From positions 1 to 22,808 of the forward strand of contig JAJDVB010000068.1 in the NCBI GenBank assembly GCA_022826345.1: DNA of 22,808 nucleotides, in the 5' to 3' direction. A model generated the notes under the pieces. The model worked only from the letters and a program-made list of their open reading frames with translations. It did not search any database and was not told the origin of the DNA. Shown here in pieces: positions 1 to 7,801 of the stretch; the first letter of the stretch is position 1; each line of letters opens with the position of its first letter. The translations under genes and the position numbers were made by a program. The stretch comes from Alphaproteobacteria bacterium (GTDB lineage: Bacteria > Pseudomonadota > Alphaproteobacteria > UBA828).

Positions 1-589
1 CCCCCTCTCCCTCCCCCCCCCCCCCTCCCTCTCCCTCCCCCTCTCCGTCTCCCTCGCCCTCTCCGTCTCCCTCTCCCTCGCCGTCTCCGTCTCCATCGCC
101 GTCGCCGTCTCCATCGCCGTCGCCGTCCCCGTCGCCATCGCCGTCCCCGTCTCCATCGCTGTCTCCATCGCCGTCTCCATCGCCGTCGCCGTCTCCGTCC
201 CCGTCGCCGTCTCCGTCCCCGTCTCCGTCGCCATCTCCGTCCCCGTCTCCATCTCCGTCGCCGTCTCCATCGCCGTCGCCGTCCCCGTCGCCGTCTCCGT
301 CTCCATCTCCGTCGCCGTCGCCGTCTCCGTCGCCGTCGCCGTCTCCGTCGCCGTCCCCGTCCCCGTCTCCGTCGCCATCTCCGTCGCCGTCACCGTCACC
401 ATCCCCGTCGCCGTCGCCATCTCCGTCGCCGTCGCCGTCCCCATCCCCGTCGCCGTCTCCGTCTCCGTCGCCGTCGCCATCCCCGTCGCCGTCACCATCT
501 CCGTCGCCGTCGCCATCTCCGTCGCCGTCACCATCTCCGTCGCCGTCCCCGTCTCCGTCGCCATCCCCGTCGCCGTCACCATCTCCGTC
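1..589. repeat. Degenerate hexanucleotide tandem repeat CCNTCN
   Basis: About 98 units of the 6-base pattern CCNTCN run without a phase break from the left edge to 589. The two variable positions are unit bases 3 and 6. Base 3 is almost only G or A in the main body and becomes C in the first 80 bases. Base 6 takes all four values. A run of 13 C lies at 13-25. The pattern is best explained as the coding repeat of the minus-strand Asp-Gly lipoprotein, kept by selection or recent expansion. Confidence 0.95.
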
Positions 590-772
590 GCCACCTTCGG
601 CGCGCGCGTCGCCTCCGGTTTGAGGGCGCGCATCAGGTCCGTGGAGGACTGCCAGCTCTTTGCTGCCACCACCACCGCCGCACGCGTTCAGAAGGAAGGC
701 AACACAGGTGAGAGCTGCGAGGAGTTTCGGATTGGCGAATCGTGGCCATCGCTGCCCCGACCTCGCCACCAT
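1..772 (-). CDS. Putative lipoprotein with a long Asp-Gly repeat tail (partial, runs off left edge)
   Basis: The minus-strand frame is open from ATG (770-772) to the left edge, 257 codons without a stop. The N-terminus has a basic stretch ([16 protein letters not shown]), a hydrophobic core (residues 17-30) and a lipobox-like L-N-A-C ending at Cys31, then five Gly. This fits a signal peptidase II lipoprotein; Gly at +2 would favour outer-membrane sorting by the E. coli rule. A linker (37-61) leads into about 196 codons of alternating acidic residue and Gly. In the repeat the acidic codon is GAC or GAT and turns to GAG toward the edge, while Gly uses all four codons, so nearly all variation is synonymous in this frame; one Gly is replaced by Ser (158-160). 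DxDxDG spacing resembles calcium-binding loops, but no function is known. No clear Shine-Dalgarno is seen; an in-frame ATG at 938-940 would give a longer N-terminus without an obvious signal peptide. The C-terminus is outside the window. Confidence 0.66.
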   Translation of the reverse strand, partial: MVARSGQRWPRFANPKLLAALTCVAFLLNACGGGGGSKELAVLHGPDARPQTGGDARAEGGDGDGDGDGDGDGDGDGDGDGDGDGDGDGDGDGDGDGDGDGDGDGDGDGDGDGDGDGDGDGDGDGDGDGDGDGDGDGDGDGDGDGDGDGDGDGDGDGDGDGDGDGDGDGDGDGDGDGDGDGDGDGDGDGDGDGDGDGDGDGDGDSDGDGDGDGDGDGDGDGDGDGDGDGDGEGEGDGEGEGDGEGEGEGGGGGEGEG

Positions 773-1242
773 CTCGAGCGTCAGGATCGATACGGACCCG
801 AGGAGAGCGCCGAGCCTTGTCACCGCTCGAATGCGTGAATCTGTTCGCCGGAGGGAGGCTCCGAACCAGCGGGACGACACCTGCCAGGAGTCGCGGTGGG
901 ACCGTCGGCTAACAAGGTGGATGGAATCTCGCCGCTTCATGATGCCCGTTCCCTGGATGTCCGCCAGTCAGGCAGTCAAACGGCTTATCGGAACGGTCAC
1001 TAGACCGGTGTGTTATACGGAGAGGTGCCCCGCATATATGGATTGTTATATGAACAGGGGCGCGGCGGACTGCTATATGGACTAGGGCGCCGTCGGCGTT
1101 GGCCTGCATCTCACCCGGCAACGCCGCGCGCCGCCACCACCGCACCGGCATCGCCGTCGACTTTTCAGCCGCGGACGCTTGAGGTGAGGCCGGTGGAAGG
1201 TCCGCACGCGGTGTGGCGCCATCACAGGGGATTGCTGGTCAA
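773..1242. other. Non-coding stretch between the divergent lipoprotein and regulator genes
   Basis: About 470 bases hold no gene I can support. The stretch lies between two divergent starts and should carry promoters for both, but I could not identify convincing -35/-10 boxes. It contains a small hairpin (CGGTC/GACCG, 994-1007, loop ACTA) and the TATAYGR repeats listed separately. Short open frames here have no recognisable protein features. Confidence 0.5.
1012..1081 (+). repeat. Four short TATAYGR-type repeats
   Basis: Four related short words occur within 70 bases: GTTATACGGA (1012-1021), GCATATATGGA (1032-1042), GTTATATGAA (1045-1054) and GCTATATGGA (1072-1081). They are conspicuously AT-rich for this locus and lie upstream of the LuxR-type regulator. 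They could be operator half-sites or chance low-complexity sequence. Confidence 0.35.
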
Positions 1243-1755
1243 ATGCGCGACTCATCGAGAAAGATCGTTCAGCGGCGATTACTTGCGCTAGGGGCGCTTG
1301 CGATCGCGATACTGTTCTTCTTGTATGATCTTATCGTGGACATCGTAATAGATGACGAGTTAGGCACGACTCACTTTATTGTCGAGCTGATTGTTTTTCT
1401 TGGCGTGACGATGGCACTTCTTCTCAATGCACGCGATCTGGGCCGGCTGCGCACGCGGCTGGACGTGGAGGTGAAACGGAACCGGGCGGTTTCCCAGGGA
1501 CTTGCCGATAGCATCGACGAACTGATGGACGAGTGGCGGATGACCGGCAGCGAGAAGGACGTGGCCTGGCTTATCATCAAGGGATATCGCTTCGCCGAAA
1601 TCGCCGAGGCCCGCGGGGTCAAGGAAAACACCACCCGGCTGCAGGCCACCGCCATCTATTCGAAGGCCGGGGTCAGCGGCCGCGCGGAATTCGTCGCTGA
1701 GATCATTCAATCGTTGCTGTTGCTCCTTCCCGACGCGAAACACGCCTCGCGATAG
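1243..1755 (+). CDS. Membrane-anchored LuxR-type (GerE HTH) transcriptional regulator
   Basis: The 170-residue protein has two predicted membrane helices (about 13-36 and 45-61), a charged linker that may form a coiled coil (64-95), and a C-terminal LuxR/GerE helix-turn-helix (about 100-157). The HTH is recognisable from the G-Y-R-F-A-E-I-A-E-A-R-G-V recognition segment and the following Y-S-K-A-G-V-S-G-R-A-E-F. There is no receiver or acyl-homoserine-lactone domain, so any signal would be sensed in or near the membrane. The start at 1243 is chosen over an in-frame ATG at 1213 because AGGGG lies upstream of it and the basic N-terminus before TM1 is normal. The first half is less GC-rich than its neighbours. 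It lies 105 bases upstream of the catabolic operon on the same strand and may regulate it; that is inference. Confidence 0.75.
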   Translation: MRDSSRKIVQRRLLALGALAIAILFFLYDLIVDIVIDDELGTTHFIVELIVFLGVTMALLLNARDLGRLRTRLDVEVKRNRAVSQGLADSIDELMDEWRMTGSEKDVAWLIIKGYRFAEIAEARGVKENTTRLQATAIYSKAGVSGRAEFVAEIIQSLLLLLPDAKHASR

Positions 1756-1784
1756 GGAGGCGCCCCGCGGCGCTCGTTCTGATG

Positions 1785-1818
1785 GAGCGCCGGGAGGGCC
1801 GCCGCGGTGGGGGCGCTC
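1785..1818 (+). terminator. Possible hairpin between regulator and catabolic operon
   Basis: A 7-base inverted repeat (GAGCGCC, 1785-1791; GGCGCTC, 1812-1818) with a 20-base GC-rich loop lies downstream of the regulator. A smaller hairpin (GCGCC/GGCGC, 1760-1773) precedes it. Neither has a good T-run, so attenuation, an operator or chance are all possible. Confidence 0.25.
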
Positions 1819-1860
1819 GCTCCTCTCCGGTATCATGGGTAGGGAATCGAGACTGCTGTG

Positions 1861-2706
1861 ATGCCGGAGTATCTGCGACCTACCGCCCTCGACGACGCGC
1901 TAGCCGCGCTGAGTCGCCGTCCGCTCACGGTGCTGGCCGGCGGCACCGACTTCTACCCCGCGCGGGTCGGCGCACCGCTCGACGACGACGTGCTCGACAT
2001 CACCGCGCTGCCGTCGATGCGTGTGATCGGGGAGCACGCCGACCATTGGCGTATCCCAGCGCTCGCGACCTGGACCGACATCGTCGAGGCCGACCTGCCG
2101 CCCTGGTTCGACGGGCTCGAGCTCGCTGCGCGTGAGATCGGCGGCCGGCAGGTGCAGAACGCCGGCACCCTCTGCGGCAACCTGTGCAACGCCTCGCCTG
2201 CAGCCGACGGGGTGCCGGTGCTCCTCAGCCTCGATGCCGAGGTGGAGCTGGCCTCGCTGGAACGACGCGAGACGATGCCGCTCGCCGACTTCATTCGCGG
2301 CAATCGCGCGACCGCGCTCGCGCCCGACCAGCTCATGGTGGCGGTGCGCGTGCCCAAGCCCCACGGCGAGCGGGCACGCGGGCACTTCCTCAAGCTCGGC
2401 GCGCGGCGCTACCTGGTGATCTCCATCGTCATGGTGGCCGCCGCGCTGGAGGCCGACGCGGCGGGCCGGGTCGTCCGCGCTGCGGTCTCGGTCGGCGCCT
2501 GCTCACCGGTCGCCCGTCGGCTGCTGGCACTGGAGCATGCGCTCGTCGGTCGCCCCTGCGACGCGACCCTGGGCGATGCCGTGACGGACGCGCACATGGC
2601 GCCGCTCGCGCCGGTAGACGATGCGCGGGGGTTCGCCGCCTACCGGCTCGATGCGGCGCGCACGCTGACCGCGCGCACGCTCGCCGAGCTCGGGAGCATG
2701 ATGTGA
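1861..2706 (+). CDS. FAD-binding medium subunit of a molybdenum hydroxylase (CoxM/XdhB-like)
   Basis: This 281-residue protein is the FAD subunit of a xanthine dehydrogenase/CO dehydrogenase family enzyme. It would pass electrons from the Fe-S clusters of its partner to an acceptor. It shows the FAD-binding L-A-G-G-T-D-F near residue 24 and a second FAD motif, Q-N-A-G-T-L-C-G-N-L-C-N-A-S-P-A-A-D (around 98-115), matching the usual N-x-G-T-x-G-G-N-x-x-N-A-S-P-A-A-D except for Cys in place of one Gly. Length is typical for the family (about 280-290). ATG 1861 is preferred; a GTG directly before it (1858) is possible. Its stop overlaps the GTG start of the next gene by 4 bases, so the two are almost certainly translationally coupled. 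It is the first gene of the six-gene operon. Confidence 0.9.
   Translation: MPEYLRPTALDDALAALSRRPLTVLAGGTDFYPARVGAPLDDDVLDITALPSMRVIGEHADHWRIPALATWTDIVEADLPPWFDGLELAAREIGGRQVQNAGTLCGNLCNASPAADGVPVLLSLDAEVELASLERRETMPLADFIRGNRATALAPDQLMVAVRVPKPHGERARGHFLKLGARRYLVISIVMVAAALEADAAGRVVRAAVSVGACSPVARRLLALEHALVGRPCDATLGDAVTDAHMAPLAPVDDARGFAAYRLDAARTLTARTLAELGSMM
2692..2696 (+). promoter_or_regulatory. Ribosome binding site deciding the GTG start at 2703
   Basis: GGGAG lies 6 bases before GTG 2703, which overlaps the preceding stop as GTGA. The open frame extends far upstream inside the FAD subunit gene, so this site and the ferredoxin-like N-terminus decide the start. Confidence 0.65.
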
Positions 2707-5459
2707 ACGCGGGCGGCCCGGACGGCACCACCGCGTTCCTGGTCAACGGGCGGCCGGTGACGGTGAACGCGCCGCCGCTCCGGCGTCTCGCCGACGCGCT
2801 CCGCGACGATCTCGGCCTCACGGGCACCAAGGTGGGCTGCAACGCTGGCGACTGCGGCGCCTGCACGGTGCTGCTCGACGGCGCCCAGGTGTGCAGCTGC
2901 ATGGTCTCGCTGGCTCAGGCCGCAGGGCGCCACGTGGAGACCGTGGAGGGCCTCGCGGCCAAAGGACGGCTGAACCGACTGCAGCGCGCCTTCCTGCGCC
3001 ACGGCGCGGCCCAGTGCGGTGCCTGCACGCCGGGCATGCTGGTTGCCGCGACCGAGCTGCTGCGCGCCTCGCCGCGCCCCCGCCCGGCGGAGGTGATGGA
3101 CGGGCTCGGCGGCGTGCTCTGCCGCTGCACCGGCTACCGCAAGATTGTGGCGGCGGTGCTCGACGCCGCAGGCGACGCCCCGCAGCCCCTGTCGACGCCG
3201 CCTGCGGGCGCTGCCGTCGGCGCCCGCCTCGCCAAGCTCGACGGCGTGCCCAAGCTCACCGGAGCCGAGCGCTACGGCGCCGATGCCGTGCCGGCGGACG
3301 CGCTCTGGCTCCGCATCGTCCGCTCGCCTTATGACTCGGCTAAGATCGCGCTCGGCGACCTCAAGGCGGTGGCCTCCGCCCGGCCCGGCGTGGAGCGGAT
3401 CCTCACCGCCGCGGACGTGCCCTACAACCGCGTCGGCATCTACCCCGACCTGCGCGACCAGCCGGTGCTGGCCGAGAGGGTCGTGCGCTACCGGGGCGAT
3501 CCGGTCGTGGCACTCGTGGGCACACGCGAAGCGGTGACGGCCCTCCGCGACGAGGCCCTGCCGATCCGCTACGAGCCGTTGCCGCCGGTACGCGGCCTGG
3601 ACGAGGCCCGCGCGCCAGGCGCGCCCCAGGTCCACGACGAGACCGAGGGCAACAAGCTCGTCGAGGGCGGGGTCGAGCGCGGCGATGCCCGAGCGGCGCT
3701 CGCCGGCTGCGCGGTGACCGCCGAAGGGCGCTTCGAGACCGCCTTCGTCGAGCACGCCTACATCGAGCCCGAGGCCGGCTGGGCGCGGCGGGTCGGCGAG
3801 CGGGTGGAGCTCTTCGTCTCGACTCAGACGCCAGTGATGGATCGCGACACGACCGCCGAGGTGCTCGGCCTCACGCCCGCGCAGGTGCGGATCGTGCCGA
3901 GCGCCTGCGGCGGCGGCTTCGGCGGCAAGCTCGACGTCTCGATCCAGCCGCTCACGGCGCTCGCCGCCTGGCTCACGGGCGCGCCGGTCGCCTGCGTCTA
4001 CGAGCGGCCCGAGAGCATGATGGCGAGCCCCAAGCGCCATCCCGCGGTGATCGAGGCGCGCATGGGCTGCGATACCGACGGCAGGCTGCAGGCGGTCGCG
4101 TTCGACGCCACTTTCGACACTGGCGCCTACGCATCCTGGGGACCGACCGTGGCAGGCCGCGTGCCGGTCCACGCCTCGGGCCCCTACGCCGTGTCTCACG
4201 TCTCCGCGCGCGGCCGGGCCTTCTATACCAACGGGCCGCCCGCCGGGGCCTTTCGCGGCTTCGGCGTGCCGCAGGCCGCGATCACCCACGAGGCACTGAT
4301 GGACGACCTCGCGGACGGGCTCGGCATGGACCGGCTGGAGTTCCGCCTCAAGAACGCGCTCCGCGCCGGCGATGCCACAGCGACCGGCCAGGTGCTGGAA
4401 GCCAGCGCCGGTCTCGCGCCCTGCCTGGAGGCGCTTGGCCCGCGCTGGCAGCGCGCGCTGGAAGACGCGGCCCGCGCCAACGCGGAGGACGGCCGAATAC
4501 GGCGCGGCGTCGGTATCGGCTGCATGTGGTACGGCATCGGCAACACCGCGCTCAGCAATCCGTCGGCGATGCGGATCACGCTCGACCGCGACGGCCGCCT
4601 CGTGCTCTACAACGGCGCCGTCGATATCGGCCAGGGCTCGACCACGATCCTCGCCCAGATCTGTGCGGATGCGCTCGGCGTGGCGGCGGACCGGATCGCC
4701 CAGGTCATCGGTGACACGGACTGGACCGAGGACGCGGGCAAGACCTCCGCCTCGCGCCAGACCTTCGTCTCGGGCAAGGCGGCCGAGCTTGCCGGCGCCG
4801 CGCTCCGCGCCGCGATCCTGCGCGAGGCCAATGCAGCCGACGACGCGACCATCGAGCTTGCCGGCGCGCGGGTCATGGTCCGGGACGGCGGCCGGCGGGT
4901 GGAGATCGACCTCGCTCGGCTGAAGGCCGACGCGGCGGGCGTGGTGCTGGAAGGTGTCGGCCGTTTCGATCCACCGACCACGACGCTCGACGCCAAGGGC
5001 CAGGGCACGCCCTACGCGACCTACGCCTTCGGTGCCCAGATCGCGGTGGTCGACGTGGACACCGAGCTCGGGACCGTGACGCCCGTCCGCATCCATGCCG
5101 CCCACGATGTCGGTCGCGCCATCAACCCGACCCAGGTGGAAGGCCAGATCGAGGGCGGCATCGCGCAAGGAATCGGCCTCGCGCTGATGGAGGAATACCT
5201 GCCGGGCAAGACCGAGAACCTGCATGACTATCTGATTCCCACCATCGGCGACGTGCCCGAGATCGAGGTCATCATCGTCGAGGACCCGGAGCCCCTGGGT
5301 CCCTTCGGCGCCAAGGGCGTGGGCGAGCCCGGCCTGGTCCCGACCGCGCCGGCGATCCTGGGCGCCATTCGCCACGCGACGGGCGTGCGCGTCACCAAGG
5401 TTCCGGCCCTGCCCCACCGCCTGCGCCGGGCGCTCCGTGAGCAGGAGGCGTGTCGGTGA
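2703..5459 (+). CDS. Fused [2Fe-2S] and molybdopterin subunit of a xanthine dehydrogenase-family hydroxylase
   Basis: The 918-residue protein joins two subunits that are often separate. Residues 1-155 are the two-cluster ferredoxin subunit: Cys46, 51, 54 and 66 bind the plant-type cluster and Cys105, 108, 140 and 142 (QCGACTPG, CRCTGY) the second. After a linker, residues about 175-915 form the molybdopterin catalytic subunit, with CGGGFGGK near 402, A-F-R-G-F-G at 516-521 and G-V-G-E-P-G with the likely catalytic Glu875. The A-F-R-G-F-G loop is of the xanthine dehydrogenase/aldehyde oxidoreductase kind and lacks the Cys of CO dehydrogenase. The expected reaction is water-derived hydroxylation of an N-heterocycle or aldehyde. 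The substrate cannot be read from sequence; neighbours suggest nicotinate or a related heterocycle. No cofactor maturation gene (XdhC type) is present. It overlaps the next gene by 4 bases. Confidence 0.9.
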   Translation: MNAGGPDGTTAFLVNGRPVTVNAPPLRRLADALRDDLGLTGTKVGCNAGDCGACTVLLDGAQVCSCMVSLAQAAGRHVETVEGLAAKGRLNRLQRAFLRHGAAQCGACTPGMLVAATELLRASPRPRPAEVMDGLGGVLCRCTGYRKIVAAVLDAAGDAPQPLSTPPAGAAVGARLAKLDGVPKLTGAERYGADAVPADALWLRIVRSPYDSAKIALGDLKAVASARPGVERILTAADVPYNRVGIYPDLRDQPVLAERVVRYRGDPVVALVGTREAVTALRDEALPIRYEPLPPVRGLDEARAPGAPQVHDETEGNKLVEGGVERGDARAALAGCAVTAEGRFETAFVEHAYIEPEAGWARRVGERVELFVSTQTPVMDRDTTAEVLGLTPAQVRIVPSACGGGFGGKLDVSIQPLTALAAWLTGAPVACVYERPESMMASPKRHPAVIEARMGCDTDGRLQAVAFDATFDTGAYASWGPTVAGRVPVHASGPYAVSHVSARGRAFYTNGPPAGAFRGFGVPQAAITHEALMDDLADGLGMDRLEFRLKNALRAGDATATGQVLEASAGLAPCLEALGPRWQRALEDAARANAEDGRIRRGVGIGCMWYGIGNTALSNPSAMRITLDRDGRLVLYNGAVDIGQGSTTILAQICADALGVAADRIAQVIGDTDWTEDAGKTSASRQTFVSGKAAELAGAALRAAILREANAADDATIELAGARVMVRDGGRRVEIDLARLKADAAGVVLEGVGRFDPPTTTLDAKGQGTPYATYAFGAQIAVVDVDTELGTVTPVRIHAAHDVGRAINPTQVEGQIEGGIAQGIGLALMEEYLPGKTENLHDYLIPTIGDVPEIEVIIVEDPEPLGPFGAKGVGEPGLVPTAPAILGAIRHATGVRVTKVPALPHRLRRALREQEACR
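5443..5448 (+). promoter_or_regulatory. Ribosome binding site favouring GTG 5456 over GTG 5450
   Basis: AGGAGG ends one base before GTG 5450 but 7 bases before GTG 5456. The second start is therefore favoured and gives a GTGA overlap with the preceding stop. Confidence 0.75.
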
Positions 5460-6928
5460 GTGCGCCGAAGGAGACGCGCCGGGCCAAGGACGAGGGCTCG
5501 ATCATCCGCTGCGACGCCTGCCCGGTGCTCTGCCGGATTCGCGAGGGCAAGGTCGGCGCCTGCGACCGCTACGCTAACGTCGGCGGCACGCTGACCCGCG
5601 TCGACCCGCTGCTGGTCACCGAGCGCGCCGAGACCCTGGTGCCGTTCCTCGACGGCGCGGAAGATTGGGACGGTGGCGTGGTCGCACAGCCGGAGCGCTT
5701 TGTCACCGGCATCGGCTCCGGCACCACCTATCCCGACTACAAGCCCGCGCCCTTCATCATCGCGAGCGAGGCGGCGGGCGTGGACATGGTGACCGTCGTC
5801 TCGGAGGGGATCTTCAGCTACTGCGGCGTCAAGGTGAAGATTGACACCGACCGCCACGTGGGCCCCGAGCAGGCCTCGGTACGGGCAGACGGCGAGCCCA
5901 TCGGCCACGTGACCACGGCGGAATACGGCTCGCAGATGCTATCGCTGGGCGGCGTGCGGCATTTCACCGGCGGCTCCAAGCGCGAGGGCACGGTCACCTG
6001 CAGCACCCTGCTCGACCTCTGCAACGGCAAGCCTGCGACGCTCACCGTGGACGACGGCGCCGAGCTCGTGGTGCAGGCGGGCGCGGCGCCGGTGGTGGAC
6101 GGCCAGCATGAGGAGCGCATGCGGGCGGGCTGCGGCTCGGCCGCCATGGGCATGTTCGCGCGCCAGTGGTTCGGCCACGCCGACGAGGTGATCGTCGTCG
6201 ACGACCAGATCACCGGCGTGCTCACCGAGCATCAGGCCGGGCGCTTCCTCGACATGCCGCCGTCGGGCATCCGCATCCGGGGGCGGCGGTCGACACCGGG
6301 GCGCTACTTCCAGGTGGCGCGCAAGGGGCGCGGCTGGGCCGCCACCGACATCGCCGACCCGCTTGAGATCATCGAGAAGATCGACCCGAAGAAGGCTTGG
6401 CCCGGCCTCAGGCTCCACATGGTCTCCACCACGGGAGAGGACGCCGCCTGGTTCGAGCTCGACGAGACGCTGACGCCCCGGCCCGCGCCCATGCCGGCCG
6501 AGATCGAGACCGTGGTCGACCGCATCGCGGAGAACTGCGAGCCCGCGCTCTGCACCGTGCTCTTCATGGCGGGCGCGGGCGGGTCCTTGCGCGCGGGCGT
6601 CACCGAGAACCCGGTGCGCCTCACCCGCTCGATCAAGGACGCGCTCACCCGCGTCACCGCCGGCGGCGCGCCGGTGCACGTCTGGCCTGGCGGCGGTATC
6701 ACCTTCATGGTGGACGTGACCAGCATGCCGGCGGACGCCTTCGGCTATGTGCCGACACCGGCCCTCGTCGCGCCCATCGAATTCACGCTGAGCCGCGCTG
6801 AGTTCGCTGCGCTGGGCGGCCACGTGGATCGCATCGTGCCGCTGGAGCAGGCGCTGGATGACGCCGAGCACAGGGCGGAGCCCTGGCCCCGCGCCAATCC
6901 ATGGCCCCTGCAGGAGCGGAAGCCCTGA
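5456..6928 (+). CDS. 6-hydroxynicotinate reductase-like iron-sulfur protein
   Basis: The 490-residue protein resembles the family annotated as 6-hydroxynicotinate reductase. In Eubacterium barkeri the namesake enzyme reduces 6-hydroxynicotinate to 1,4,5,6-tetrahydro-6-oxonicotinate with reduced ferredoxin. An N-terminal C-x2-C-x3-C-x9-C motif (Cys19, 22, 26, 36) could hold a [4Fe-4S] cluster. Further conserved-looking segments include S-E-G-I-F-S-Y-C-G-V-K-V, H-F-T-G-G-S-K-R-E-G-T-V and M-R-A-G-C-G-S-A-A-M-G-M-F. No transmembrane segment or signal peptide is seen, so it should be cytoplasmic. Following a molybdenum hydroxylase fits oxidation then ring reduction of an N-heterocycle. Family assignment is from remembered sequence pattern; the substrate is inference. 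Its TGA shares one base with the next ATG. Confidence 0.72.
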   Translation: MSAPKETRRAKDEGSIIRCDACPVLCRIREGKVGACDRYANVGGTLTRVDPLLVTERAETLVPFLDGAEDWDGGVVAQPERFVTGIGSGTTYPDYKPAPFIIASEAAGVDMVTVVSEGIFSYCGVKVKIDTDRHVGPEQASVRADGEPIGHVTTAEYGSQMLSLGGVRHFTGGSKREGTVTCSTLLDLCNGKPATLTVDDGAELVVQAGAAPVVDGQHEERMRAGCGSAAMGMFARQWFGHADEVIVVDDQITGVLTEHQAGRFLDMPPSGIRIRGRRSTPGRYFQVARKGRGWAATDIADPLEIIEKIDPKKAWPGLRLHMVSTTGEDAAWFELDETLTPRPAPMPAEIETVVDRIAENCEPALCTVLFMAGAGGSLRAGVTENPVRLTRSIKDALTRVTAGGAPVHVWPGGGITFMVDVTSMPADAFGYVPTPALVAPIEFTLSRAEFAALGGHVDRIVPLEQALDDAEHRAEPWPRANPWPLQERKP

Positions 6929-7794
6929 TGCCCGGCGCAGCCCGGATGGCGCTGCTGCCCGACGGCCGCCGGCTGCACCTGCAGCACGGGCCGATCGACA
7001 TCGTGGCCGAGGCCTTCGGCGCGGCGGCGGAGGCGGAAGCCGCCTATCGCCAAGCTGGCCTCCGCTTCGCCACCGTCCTCGACGAACTCGTCGCCGAGCT
7101 TGCCATGCTGCGCCGCCCCCTCGGCCGCACCGAGCCCGAGCCGGAGGGACCGGTGGCGCGGCGCATGCTCGGCGCCTGCTGGCGGCACCGGGCGCGCTTC
7201 ATCACGCCGATGGCGGCGGTTGCGGGATCGGTCGCCGACGAGGTGCTGGCAGCCATGACGGCAGGGCGCAGCCTCGCGCGCGCCTACATCAACAACGGCG
7301 GCGACATCGCCGTGCACCTCAGCCCCGGCACGTCGTTCTCCGCCGGCGTGGTAAACGACCCCGACCGGCCGGGCCTCGACGACCGGATCGTTTTCGGTGC
7401 CGAAAGCCCCGCGCGCGGCATGGCGACCTCGGGCTGGCGCGGGCGCTCGCTCTCGTTCGGGATCGCCGATGCGGTCACGGTGCTGGCCGAGAGCGCGGCC
7501 GCGGCCGACGCTGCGGCGACGCTGATCGCCAACGCGATTACTGTGGACCATCCCGCCATCGAGCGCGCGCCAGCGTCGTCGCTGCGCGAGGAGAGCGACC
7601 TCGGCGAACGTCTGGTCACCGCCGCGGTGGGACCGCTGCCCGCGCACGCAAAGGCCGCAGCGCTCGATGCCGGGCTCGCGGAAGCACGGGCGATGCGGGT
7701 GGCAGGGCTGATCGACTCAGCCCGGATCGCGCTCCAGGGCGAGACCCGCACGCTCGCGCCGGCGGAGCCCGCCGGCGCCACCATAGCCGCATGA
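6928..7794 (+). CDS. UPF0280 family protein (ApbE-like fold)
   Basis: The 288-residue protein matches the UPF0280 group, distantly related to the ApbE flavin transferases. Visible motifs are N-G-G-D (123-126), A-T-S-G (166-169), D-A-V-T-V-L-A (181-187) and A-D-A-A-A-T (193-198), which correspond to the flavin and metal binding motifs of ApbE. The start at 6928 is chosen because it overlaps the preceding stop by one base and has a purine-rich GGAGCGGAAG just upstream. It has no signal peptide, unlike typical periplasmic ApbE. No biochemical role is established for the family. Directly following a reductase, it may bind or attach a flavin or act in its maturation, but no D-x-x-[ST]-G-A-[ST] flavinylation site was found in the neighbouring proteins. 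Confidence 0.78.
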   Translation: MPGAARMALLPDGRRLHLQHGPIDIVAEAFGAAAEAEAAYRQAGLRFATVLDELVAELAMLRRPLGRTEPEPEGPVARRMLGACWRHRARFITPMAAVAGSVADEVLAAMTAGRSLARAYINNGGDIAVHLSPGTSFSAGVVNDPDRPGLDDRIVFGAESPARGMATSGWRGRSLSFGIADAVTVLAESAAAADAAATLIANAITVDHPAIERAPASSLREESDLGERLVTAAVGPLPAHAKAAALDAGLAEARAMRVAGLIDSARIALQGETRTLAPAEPAGATIAA

Positions 7795-7801
7795 GCGCAC
7801 C

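Noticed and set aside
1..589. CRISPR array or minisatellite-type origin iterons at the left edge
   Set aside because: The units are 6 bases long with no spacers and are fully explained by a coding repeat.
1..623. Plus-strand open frame reading the left repeat as Pro-Ser repeats up to TGA 621-623
   Set aside because: It has no start in the window and cannot contain Met within the repeat. It does not explain why unit base 3 is limited to G or A, whereas the minus-strand Asp-Gly frame does and also has a signal peptide.
2640..5417. A 925-codon open frame antisense to the molybdopterin subunit
   Set aside because: Long antisense frames are common in GC-rich genes. The translation shows no recognisable domain and the plus strand carries clear cofactor motifs.
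1861..5459. Aerobic CO dehydrogenase (CoxMSL)
   Set aside because: The active-site loop is A-F-R-G-F-G, not the Cys-containing A-Y-R-C-S-F-R of CO dehydrogenase.
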